IMG/VR virus record: IMGVR_UViG_3300025889_001153 | Span: 1 to 20,920 of that record | Length of the DNA: 20,920 nt | Source of the DNA: a virus | Reading direction: 5' to 3' (one strand) | Part shown: positions 14,779 to 20,200 of the stretch, in pieces | Layout of the letters: the number at the start of each line of letters is the position of its first letter | Position numbering within the stretch: position 1 is the first letter of the stretch | The notes under the pieces: model-generated | The model's database searches: none | Told to the model about the DNA's origin: nothing | The model's input: the letters and a program-made list of their open reading frames with translations, nothing else | Translations under genes and position numbers: made by a program

Positions 14779-15665
14779 GTTCCCCATACGTGCCCGGTTG
14801 GGAATACCTTCCCCATGAAGTCGAGGTGGTGCGCGCCGCGCAAGTATACCCGAATTTTGCAATGACTCCGGCCGCGCAATCGGCCGCGGATCTACCGGCG
14901 GAAGCTTTTTTGTGGAAAGCCTACGAGAAAGTCACCGGCAAAAAATGGCCATCGAGGAATCAGGGTTCCGTAGGGTCCTGTGTAAGTTTTGGCACGGCGG
15001 CCGCGATCGAGGCGACGATGGCGGTCGAGGTAATGATGGGAGAGCCGGAGGAAATCCGGGACCTGGTGCAAGAAGTCATTTACGGCGGTTCCCGGGTCGA
15101 GGTTGGCGGCGGGCGTATCGGCGGCGATGGGTCGGTAGGGGCCTGGGCGGCGGAGTTTGTTCGCCGGTGGGGCATCATCGACCGAGGCGTTCACGGTCGA
15201 TATGACCTGTCGTCGTACTCGGAGCGGACCTGTCGGGCCTGGGGTGACTCGGGAGTTCCCGACGACCTGGAGCCCGTTGTCAAAAAATATCCGGTCAAAT
15301 TCACAACCCAGGTAACCAACTGGAAGTCGGCAAAGGATGCACTGGCGAACGGGTACGGTATCGCCATTTGCAGCAACCAGGGATTCACCATGCAGCGGGA
15401 CGCCGATGGTTTTGCCAGGCCGAGTGGCTCATGGGCTCACTGTATGGCGCTAATCGGGTATCAAACGGGAAACCGGGAGGGAGGGTTTATTTGTAATTCA
15501 TGGGGGCCCTCGGCCCATACGGGGCCTGGCGGCCTGGGCGAACCGCCGCCGTGCGGGTTTTGGGCCGACGCCAAAGTCGTCGACGGGATGCTAGGCCAGG
15601 ATGATTCATGGGCTTTTAGCGGGGTCGGGGGGTTCCCGGCGCGCAAGATTAACTGGTTTATATAG
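14775..15665 (+). CDS. papain-like (C1) cysteine peptidase
   Basis: 296 residues. NQGSVGSCVSFG at 62-73 matches the papain active-site segment NQGxCGSCWAF: Gln63 (oxyanion hole) and Cys69 nucleophile, six apart as in papain. GSWAHCMALIGY supplies His222 and ICNSWGP supplies Asn241, so the whole catalytic set is present. There is no evident signal peptide and no long inhibitory prodomain; about 60 residues precede Gln63. It is coupled by ATGA to the preceding protein and follows a holin-like membrane protein, so it takes the place where an endolysin is expected. No amidase, lysozyme or transglycosylase is seen in the window. It could also act in head or tail maturation. The family call is firm; the biological role is inferred. 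Confidence 0.8.
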   Translation: MSSPYVPGWEYLPHEVEVVRAAQVYPNFAMTPAAQSAADLPAEAFLWKAYEKVTGKKWPSRNQGSVGSCVSFGTAAAIEATMAVEVMMGEPEEIRDLVQEVIYGGSRVEVGGGRIGGDGSVGAWAAEFVRRWGIIDRGVHGRYDLSSYSERTCRAWGDSGVPDDLEPVVKKYPVKFTTQVTNWKSAKDALANGYGIAICSNQGFTMQRDADGFARPSGSWAHCMALIGYQTGNREGGFICNSWGPSAHTGPGGLGEPPPCGFWADAKVVDGMLGQDDSWAFSGVGGFPARKINWFI

Positions 15666-15677
15666 GGGTAAGCTAAT

Positions 15678-15944
15678 ATGGAAAGATACCAAGACGTAAT
15701 CGACCAGGCCATTCGGTTGGCCGAGGCCGCCGCAAAACTCACGGAAAATAAATGGGACGACGCGATCGCCAACGGCGCGCGGGCAATGTTTGAAAGGTTC
15801 CTAAAAGAACCCCGGGTTTACGGGGTATCGCATATTGTTCCGACGAACTTTGAGTCGGCCGCAATCCCGGTTTGGATCATGCCTCTGATTCTGGAGTTGG
15901 TGCGTTACCTAATGACCCTCAAAAAGAAAGAGGAAAACCAATGA
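15678..15944 (+). CDS. small protein with C-terminal hydrophobic segment
   Basis: 88 residues with an AGGGG about seven bases before the ATG. Charged helical N-terminal half (RYQDVIDQAIRLAEAAAKLTENK), then a hydrophobic C-terminal segment AIPVWIMPLILELVRYLMTL (about 62-81) before a KKKEEN tail. This could be a tail-anchored membrane helix of a lysis accessory protein or a pinholin-like peptide, but no family is recognised. It lies between the cysteine peptidase and a secreted peptide, and the last four bases overlap the next ATG (ATGA). Confidence 0.5.
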   Translation: MERYQDVIDQAIRLAEAAAKLTENKWDDAIANGARAMFERFLKEPRVYGVSHIVPTNFESAAIPVWIMPLILELVRYLMTLKKKEENQ

Positions 15945-16228
15945 ACCCCCTAACCCAGAAAGGCAAGGTGATCCGAAATCTAACCGCACTCGCGGTTCTG
16001 GCTTTGGGCATCGCCCCTGGCAGGGTGAACGCCCAGGTCGCCGGCCTCATGTTTCTGTCGGGGCCGATTTATACTCCGGTCGTCGCGGTGTCCCATACTG
16101 GGCCGGTCACTATTCCCCTTGTGACCGTTGGGCCCGCGCGGCCGGCTATTATGTACGTGCAGCCAACCTATGCGGTTAACTCGGTTCCCATGCGGAACTA
16201 TTCCGTTTCCTGCTTTGGTCGAGGCTGA
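15941..16228 (+). CDS. small secreted protein with signal peptide
   Basis: 95 residues. A basic N-terminus, a hydrophobic core (LTALAVLALGIAPG) and VNA before Gln33 form a classical Sec signal peptide with predicted cleavage near 32. The mature part is about 63 residues, rich in Val, Pro and aromatic residues (GPIYTPVVAVSHTGP, GPARPAIMYVQPTY), with no motif I recognise and one cysteine. It is the last gene of the late block, ahead of the intrinsic terminator. A spanin-like or envelope-acting lysis helper is possible from the location; it lacks the lipobox of an outer-membrane spanin. Confidence 0.5.
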   Translation: MNPLTQKGKVIRNLTALAVLALGIAPGRVNAQVAGLMFLSGPIYTPVVAVSHTGPVTIPLVTVGPARPAIMYVQPTYAVNSVPMRNYSVSCFGRG

Positions 16229-16265
16229 CGTTAACAGCTATAACGACGCGGTCGCGTCGGATGCG

Positions 16266-16296
16266 GGCCCCGGGGGTTTTCCTCGGGGCCTTTTTT
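16266..16296 (+). terminator. intrinsic terminator ending the late operon
   Basis: GGCCCCGG (16266-16273) pairs with TCGGGGCC (16283-16290) around a nine-base loop, followed by six T residues (16291-16296). It lies 38 bp after the last late gene and faces the direction of transcription, so it should insulate the attachment/integrase region from late transcription. Confidence 0.85.
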
Positions 16297-16305
16297 GTTG
16301 GCAGT

Positions 16306-16325
16306 ATACCGGGTAAATACCGGGT
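16306..16325 (+). repeat. two phased direct repeats ATACCGGGT, candidate integrase arm sites
   Basis: ATACCGGGT occurs at 16306-16314 and again at 16317-16325, eleven bases apart (one helical turn). The same TACCGGG word recurs as a palindrome on the other side of the tRNA-like core (16593-16609). Repeats of this kind on both sides of an att core resemble arm-type binding sites of lambda-like integrases. In GC-rich DNA the word is not rare, so this is suggestive only. Confidence 0.4.
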
Positions 16326-16471
16326 TGGGTGGCCGCGAATGACCGCCTATGGCCGACGACAACTGGACACGGTTGGTCCGTGGTTGTATACTTTTTTCCA
16401 AGCAATATAAGTGCGCCGACGGTATCTGCGCCATATTGCAACCCAAGCTAGTAGAAGGTTAATACCCTGGG

Positions 16472-16513
16472 TTCCTAAACCGAGGGTCACAGGTTCAAAT
16501 CCTGTCGGGGGTA
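16472..16513 (+). other. candidate attP core: 3' half of a tRNA-Arg(CCU)-like gene
   Basis: The stretch reads as the second half of a tRNA: anticodon loop TTCCTAA (16472-16478, anticodon CCT), 3' anticodon stem ACCGA, variable region GGGTC, T stem ACAGG (16489-16493), T loop TTCAAAT, CCTGT (16501-16505), acceptor strand CGGGGGT and discriminator A at 16513. The five bases before the loop (CTGGG) do not pair with ACCGA, and no D arm or 5' acceptor strand (ACCCCCG) is found upstream, so this is not a complete tRNA. Homology that begins exactly at the 7-base anticodon loop is the usual form of a phage attP for tyrosine integrases, and the integrase gene lies 115 bp downstream. Confidence 0.7.
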
Positions 16514-16531
16514 ATCGACGTAAGTCGAACA

Positions 16532-16564
16532 CTTCTAACGCCTTCTAATCGTCTTCTATAGAAG
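16532..16564 (+). promoter_or_regulatory. 33-bp phased operator-like element upstream of int (copy 1)
   Basis: CTTCTA occurs at 16532 and 16542 and is followed at 16553 by the 12-bp palindrome CTTCTATAGAAG. The spacing of 10 and 11 bp puts all three boxes on one face of the helix. A second copy with the same spacing lies at 18156-18188, with 29 of 33 bases identical by my alignment. It sits between the att core and integrase, so it may bind a repressor, an excisionase or the integrase itself. Confidence 0.7.
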
Positions 16565-16592
16565 CTGCTAGCATGGGTGAACCCAGTCGAAA

Positions 16593-16609
16593 CCCGGTAG
16601 ACTACCGGG
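16593..16609. repeat. perfect palindrome CCCGGTAG-A-CTACCGGG before int
   Basis: Two 8-bp arms with one central base, 18 bp before the integrase ATG. It contains the TACCGGG word in both orientations, matching the direct repeats at 16306-16325. It may be an int operator or an arm-type site; overlap with the integrase ribosome-binding region (AGGGGA) would allow control of int. Confidence 0.5.
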
Positions 16610-16627
16610 GAAAAAAAGGGGAACACC

Positions 16628-17686
16628 ATGCCAAGGGGAAATCCGAGTTATCGGCATCACAGGCCGAGCGGCCAGGCCGTCGTGACCCTGAACGGGCGCG
16701 ACTTTTACTTAGGACCGTGGAATTCGCCGGAAAGTCATGCCCGGTATGCCGCGGCGATGCGATCTTACCGCGAAGGTCGACCCGTCGAGGCGATCGCCGG
16801 CCCGGCCGGAATGACGGTGGCCGAGGCGGTCGTTGTCTATTGCGACCATGCCCGGAGATATTACCGGGATGACCGGGGAATTGATACCAGGCAATTCCCG
16901 CGCATACGCCGGGCGCTTGGAACCCTGGTAGAACTCTATGCCTCGGTCGCCCTGGCGGACGTTGGCGCCCGGGAACTCCGGGACGTCCAGGGTCGATGGG
17001 TCGCCCAGGGCCTCGGCCGAACCTATGCCAATCATTTATTGGTGGCAACAAAGACCGCGTTTAAATGGTTGGCCCGGGAAGGGTATTACCCGCCTAATAA
17101 GTGGGTCGAAATCCAACTGGTCGCCGGCCTGAAAGTCGGGCGGACCGAGGCCCCTGAATCGACGCCGACCGTTCCCGTTGCGGAAAAGGATCTCGAGGCG
17201 ACCCGGCCGCACATGCCGGAAGTCATCGCGGCGATGGTCGACTTCCAACTACTCACCGGGGCCCGAACCGGGGAAGTCGTCGGGTTGACCTGGGAGCAAA
17301 TCGACCGATCCGGGGCCGTCTGGGTTTACCGGCCGGCCAGGCATAAGAACAAATGGCGAGGGCAACCGCGGGAAATCATGATCGGCCCGAAGGCCCAGGC
17401 CGTTATATTTGGCCGGCAATCTATTTCCGGGCCCGTGTTTCAGCATGGCGGCGGGCCTTACACGGTTCAGGCTTATGCGAAGGCCATCGCCCGGATATGC
17501 CGCCGGGCCGGGGTTCCGGTTTGGCGGCCAGGCCAGCTGCGACACAATGCCGCAACCCGGATTCAAGGGGAACTAGGTTGGGACGTCGCCCGGGCTGTTC
17601 TTGGTCACCGAACCGTTGAAACAACGCGAATATATGCCGACCGCGACGCGGCGGCGGCGGCCGAAGCGGCGCGACGCCTGGGGTAA
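16628..17686 (+). CDS. int: tyrosine-family site-specific integrase
   Basis: 352 residues, AGGGGA ahead of the ATG. Residues about 60-150 are the SAM-like core-binding domain (VAEAVVVYCDHARRYY to TKTAFKWLAREGY). The catalytic domain has TGARTGEVVGLTW (Arg213), the HKNKWRGQPREIMI strand (Lys240 or Lys242), GQLRHNAAT (Arg305), LGHRTVETT (His327) and the nucleophile Tyr336 in IYADRD. The first His of the usual HxxR box is Gly302, a variant I have seen as Asn in related planctomycete phage integrases (PNQLRH). It should recombine the adjacent tRNA-half attP with a host tRNA gene. Its N-terminal 50 residues could be the arm-binding part. Confidence 0.92.
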   Translation: MPRGNPSYRHHRPSGQAVVTLNGRDFYLGPWNSPESHARYAAAMRSYREGRPVEAIAGPAGMTVAEAVVVYCDHARRYYRDDRGIDTRQFPRIRRALGTLVELYASVALADVGARELRDVQGRWVAQGLGRTYANHLLVATKTAFKWLAREGYYPPNKWVEIQLVAGLKVGRTEAPESTPTVPVAEKDLEATRPHMPEVIAAMVDFQLLTGARTGEVVGLTWEQIDRSGAVWVYRPARHKNKWRGQPREIMIGPKAQAVIFGRQSISGPVFQHGGGPYTVQAYAKAIARICRRAGVPVWRPGQLRHNAATRIQGELGWDVARAVLGHRTVETTRIYADRDAAAAAEAARRLG

Positions 17687-17695
17687 GAGAAAAAC

Positions 17696-17715
17696 TTGGA
17701 AGACATTGGAAGACA
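17696..17715 (+). repeat. 10-bp tandem repeat upstream of the regulator promoter
   Basis: TTGGAAGACA is repeated exactly twice without a gap (17696-17705, 17706-17715), just after the integrase stop and 15 bp upstream of the putative -35 box at 17731. Two identical boxes on one helix face next to a promoter suggest a regulator binding site. Confidence 0.5.
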
Positions 17716-17730
17716 ATAGCGCCACCCACA

Positions 17731-17758
17731 TTGACCGCGTAATTACTCGGATTACTAT
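17731..17758 (+). promoter_or_regulatory. putative sigma70-type promoter for the winged-helix regulator
   Basis: TTGACC (17731-17736) and TACTAT (17753-17758) are separated by 16 bp, one less than the ideal 17. Transcription would start near 17765, about 20 bp before the ATG at 17785, with AAAGGAAGG as ribosome-binding site. Also seen here are two ATTACT words (17742 and 17751) that may belong to an operator. Confidence 0.55.
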
Positions 17759-17784
17759 AGGTTCGTCAGTTAAAGGAAGGAAAA

Positions 17785-18162
17785 ATGACGACCAAAACTT
17801 ATACCCGCTTGCAATCACTTGCCGCTCGCGCCCTTGCCGAAGTTTTCTTCAATGGTGGATTGAGCGAAGACGTTTTCATTACCTGTGCAGAATCCGCCGG
17901 GGTTCGCGCCGAAATCCGAATAACCCGGACCAAGACCCTGACCGATTGCGAACGCGACCTACTCCAATTGCTATGCGGCCAGTCGGGTCCACGGACGCAA
18001 CCGGAAATTTTCGCCGACGTCGACCAGGCCGGGATTATTCACGGCGAATCGACCATGCGGAACGCCCTGGCAGCACTCCGCAAGCGTTCCCTGGTCGAGG
18101 TCGGAGCTCGGGGCGGATTTCGGATAACCGCCATGGGCGAAGAAATGGTCAGGGCCTTCTAA
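17785..18162 (+). CDS. winged-helix DNA-binding regulator
   Basis: 125 residues, with an excellent AAGGAAGG before the ATG. The C-terminal half looks like a winged helix: DCERDLLQLLCG, EIFADVDQAG, then TMRNALAALRKRSLVEV (recognition helix region, about 92-108) and a wing GARGGFRITAMGEEMV. The N-terminal 45 residues (LQSLAARALAEVF..) are probably a small helical part. Its promoter region carries tandem repeats, and the first CTTCTA box of the second 33-bp operator overlaps its stop codon. As the first gene of the early region after int it is a fair candidate for the lysogeny or early-gene regulator. There is no peptidase domain of the CI type. Confidence 0.6.
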   Translation: MTTKTYTRLQSLAARALAEVFFNGGLSEDVFITCAESAGVRAEIRITRTKTLTDCERDLLQLLCGQSGPRTQPEIFADVDQAGIIHGESTMRNALAALRKRSLVEVGARGGFRITAMGEEMVRAF

Positions 18163-18188
18163 CGTCTTCTAAGTGACTTCTATAGAAG
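18156..18188 (+). promoter_or_regulatory. 33-bp phased operator-like element upstream of the xis-like gene (copy 2)
   Basis: CTTCTA at 18156 and 18166 and the palindrome CTTCTATAGAAG at 18177-18188, the same 10 and 11 bp spacing as copy 1 at 16532. Only the spacer bases differ. A TATATT at 18194 may be a -10 box, though I find no good -35 partner. The element sits 45 bp before the xis-like ATG. Confidence 0.7.
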
Positions 18189-18232
18189 GCGAATATATTG
18201 GTCTTGCCCTCGGGCTCGGGTAAAACCGGGGC

Positions 18233-18538
18233 ATGAAACCTGACCAGTTAATTCCTCTGACGATGGCGGCCGACCTTTTGGTTAGCCGCCTGGGAAAGAA
18301 ACCAAGCCGCCGAACCTTACGCCGTTGGGCGACCGAGGGGCGCGACGGCCACAAAATACGCGTCATTCGCCTGGGGCCAACATGGTGGACCCGGCCGGAA
18401 TGGGTCGCGGAGTTTATCCGCGATCTTTCAACGACCAGGCCGGCGGCCGAGGCCGGGCCTAAGCGGGCCCGGGTCACAAGGGCTCTCGCCGCACTGAAAC
18501 AAATGGGAATCGGTAAGGAAACATCCCGCCCGGGATGA
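18233..18538 (+). CDS. DUF1580-like / excisionase-like helix-turn-helix protein
   Basis: 101 residues. Residues 8-60 have the MerR/excisionase winged-helix layout: LTMAADLLVSRLG, SRRTLRRWATEG (recognition helix), then IRVIRLGPTWWTRPEWVAEFI, in which a strand, a Trp and a final helix give the wing. The same order (LT-AA-LLP--G--VS--TLWRW--KG...R--R-G--W-T) defines DUF1580 proteins abundant in Planctomycetes. A basic Ala-rich tail follows. Its upstream 33-bp element is also found before int, so it may be the excisionase (recombination directionality factor) or an autoregulator. A GGGG lies a few bases before the ATG. Confidence 0.65.
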   Translation: MKPDQLIPLTMAADLLVSRLGKKPSRRTLRRWATEGRDGHKIRVIRLGPTWWTRPEWVAEFIRDLSTTRPAAEAGPKRARVTRALAALKQMGIGKETSRPG

Positions 18539-18590
18539 CCGTGGGAAATAGACGAGCGGTTAGCGGTGCGTTGCCGCGCCCCGGGCGGGA
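18524..18590 (+). promoter_or_regulatory. long-range hairpin in the leader of the CsrA-fusion gene
   Basis: TCCCGCCCGGG (18524-18534) is exactly complementary to CCCGGGCGGGA (18580-18590), giving an 11-bp GC stem with a 45-base loop. The left arm covers the last codons of the xis-like gene. TTATTTT follows the right arm, so it might attenuate transcription. GGA motifs lie at both arms, in the loop (GTGGGAAA) and in the AGGAGGGG ribosome-binding site of the next gene, as in CsrA-controlled leaders. Confidence 0.55.
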
Positions 18591-18614
18591 TTATTTTGCC
18601 TCAGGAGGGGAACC

Positions 18615-18998
18615 ATGAAAGAAAGAATACGCGGTTTGCTCATTAACAATGGTCCGGGAACGGCGGCCCAGGTGGCAACCTGGCTAGGCGTCCCGGTCGG
18701 TAGGGCCGCTACCATGGCCGACGCGTTAACTGAACGCGGCGACCTCCGCCGCGATTTGGTGCAAGAGGGCCGAACGAGTTATTACCTTTACTCGGTTTCG
18801 AAGACGCCGGCCCCGGAACAATCCCGGTTGTGTATTACCAGGCGCGTAGGTCAATCGGTGGTGTTACAGTTGCCGGACGGTCGGGAAATGACCGTCTACC
18901 TCAGCGAGATTCGGACGGGAGACGCCCGGTTACATTTCATGGGGCCCAAAGACGTCAAGATATACCGCGATGAACTTCTTACCGGGGTACGCGGATGA
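18615..18998 (+). CDS. winged helix-CsrA domain fusion protein
   Basis: 127 residues with a very strong AGGAGGGG ribosome-binding site. Residues about 1-60 form a small helix-turn-helix/winged domain (RIRGLLINNGPGTAAQVATWLG, ADALTERGDLRRDL, SYYLYSV). Residues 71-124 match CsrA: RLCITRRVGQSV aligns with LILTRRVGET, putting Arg76 and Arg77 at CsrA Arg6 and Arg7, and PKDVKIYRDEL aligns with PKEVAVHREEI, putting Arg118 at the RNA-contacting Arg44. CsrA dimers bind GGA in mRNA leaders and control translation or decay. Normal CsrA is about 60 residues and starts at the first strand, so an N-terminal DNA-binding module is unusual. The leader is structured and GGA-rich. Its stop overlaps the next ATG. 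Confidence 0.75.
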   Translation: MKERIRGLLINNGPGTAAQVATWLGVPVGRAATMADALTERGDLRRDLVQEGRTSYYLYSVSKTPAPEQSRLCITRRVGQSVVLQLPDGREMTVYLSEIRTGDARLHFMGPKDVKIYRDELLTGVRG

Positions 18999-19228
18999 AC
19001 ACCGAACGGGAAGTTATGTACACTCGGGCCGACAAGTACATTTTGCCGCATTGTCTGAAACATTACATTTGTTTTGCTTGTGATCGCGTTTGCATTATGG
19101 ACAAACGGCTAGCCCAGCATTACGCGCAAGATGGCGTCGTTGCCCTGGGCGATTTCTTCGCCTCGGTCATATGGCCGGGACATATGCGGCCAGTGTGTGT
19201 GAAATGTCACAAAAGCAAAGAGGGATAA
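18995..19228 (+). CDS. small zinc-binding protein
   Basis: 77 residues, starting across the upstream TGA (ATGA). CFACDRVC at about 26-33 and CVKCHKSKEG at 68-77 give two cysteine pairs that could bind a zinc ion; the long insert with HYAQDG and FFASVIWPGHMRP is not typical of a plain zinc ribbon. It may be a relic or relative of a treble-clef/HNH fold, but a catalytic His-Asn pair is not evident. Function unknown. Translational coupling to the CsrA-fusion protein suggests joint expression. Confidence 0.5.
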   Translation: MNTEREVMYTRADKYILPHCLKHYICFACDRVCIMDKRLAQHYAQDGVVALGDFFASVIWPGHMRPVCVKCHKSKEG

Positions 19229-19229
19229 C

Positions 19230-19358
19230 ATGGAAGTGTTAGTATTTGCGGCCGCGTTGGCGGCCTGTCTGTTTTTGACCGGCCTTCCAGTGTCGGCAAG
19301 TATCGTTGGGTTGTGGTGCGTTATCAGTGTTGTTGTGTTAACTATCCAAGGGGAATGA
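19230..19358 (+). CDS. 42-residue membrane peptide
   Basis: A short ORF with AGAGGG ahead of its ATG and only one base between its TGA and the next ATG. Almost entirely hydrophobic: FAAALAACLFLTGLPVSASI and VGLWCVISVVVLTI form two membrane-spanning stretches joined by a tight turn, ending IQGE. No charged loop. Small inner-membrane peptides in phage early regions can act in superinfection exclusion or host takeover, but nothing here identifies the role. It fills the gap between two firmly called genes and shares the run of ribosome-binding sites, so it is probably real. Confidence 0.6.
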   Translation: MEVLVFAAALAACLFLTGLPVSASIVGLWCVISVVVLTIQGE

Positions 19359-19359
19359 A

Positions 19360-20199
19360 ATGTCTAACATATCACCGGTACAGGAATGCAGGCGCATGAT
19401 AATTACGCCTGAGCTTGCTCTAAATTGGATAACAAAAAACACAAATAACCGTCCTATGGACCGGGTAAATTTGGCCAGAATAAAAAAGGAAATAACTAAC
19501 GGAAATTTTATTTTTAATGGCGATACGATAAGGTTTGATACCAATGGCAACCTATTGGACGGACAACATAGATTAATGGCAGTAATCCAGACCGGAATAA
19601 GTATTGAATCGTTGGTTGTGTTCGGAATAAGAGAGGACGCATTTACCATAATTGATACAGGAAAAAGACGGTCGGCCGTCGATGCGTTATCAGTGGCTAA
19701 CTATAAAAACACAAGTTTATTAGCAGCATCATTAACGCTAATTGACAAATACTACACAAGCAGGGTAATGAAATACCCGCGTTATACGAATCGAGAAGTA
19801 ATATGTTTAGCGGAAAAGTATCAAATTGATTCATACGTCAAAACGTGGGGAAGTAAGTGCCGGAATCGATTAATAGAAGGGTCTTTGGGTGTTACGTGCC
19901 AATATCTATTTCACAAAGTAATGGCGCCGGGAAAGGTTGATTACTGGCTAATAGAGCAAGCAATTGAAGGGGTGGATTTGCAAAAGGACTCAGCGGCTTT
20001 TGTGTTACACAATCGGCTGCTACAAGATGGATTAGTTTTTAAAGGCAAAATGTCGCGGGAATATAAATTTGCGCTAATCATCAAAGCGTTTAACGCTTTC
20101 GCCACTAATAAGCCAATTAAGTTACTGAAATTTATGCCAGCAGGCGCAGCGGAACCGGAAGCGTTCCCGGAAATTCACAACTTTAACAAAGGGGAATGA
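19360..20199 (+). CDS. ParB/sulfiredoxin-fold phage protein (DGQHRL family)
   Basis: 279 residues. Residues about 14-110 have the ParB N-terminal/Srx-like pattern: ITPELALNWI, NNRPMDRVNLARIKKEI, GDTIRFDTNGNLLDGQHRLMAVI and IIDTGKRRSAVDAL. LLDGQHRL is the nucleotide-binding-type motif of this superfamily, which also includes nucleases and CTPases. The rest is helical without a recognised motif, so partitioning cannot be assumed. The gene is markedly AT-rich (many AAT, ATA and TTA codons) compared with both neighbours, which signals recent acquisition. The ribosome-binding region AAGGGGAATGAA and the first codons match those of the next gene exactly. Confidence 0.65.
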   Translation: MSNISPVQECRRMIITPELALNWITKNTNNRPMDRVNLARIKKEITNGNFIFNGDTIRFDTNGNLLDGQHRLMAVIQTGISIESLVVFGIREDAFTIIDTGKRRSAVDALSVANYKNTSLLAASLTLIDKYYTSRVMKYPRYTNREVICLAEKYQIDSYVKTWGSKCRNRLIEGSLGVTCQYLFHKVMAPGKVDYWLIEQAIEGVDLQKDSAAFVLHNRLLQDGLVFKGKMSREYKFALIIKAFNAFATNKPIKLLKFMPAGAAEPEAFPEIHNFNKGE

Positions 20200-20200
20200 A

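Noticed and set aside
16440-16515. complete tRNA-Arg gene
   Set aside because: Only the 3' half is tRNA-like. The 5' anticodon stem (CTGGG) does not pair with ACCGA, no D arm is seen, and the 5' acceptor strand is absent. It is better read as an attP core.
16593-16617. intrinsic terminator before int
   Set aside because: The palindrome has a one-base centre and is followed on the + strand by A residues, not T; on the - strand the T run precedes the stem, so neither direction fits.
17601-18176. 191-residue open frame overlapping the integrase end and the winged-helix gene
   Set aside because: It is in a different frame from both recognised proteins, is Arg-rich and low in pattern, and would run through the promoter at 17731 and the ribosome-binding site at 17780.
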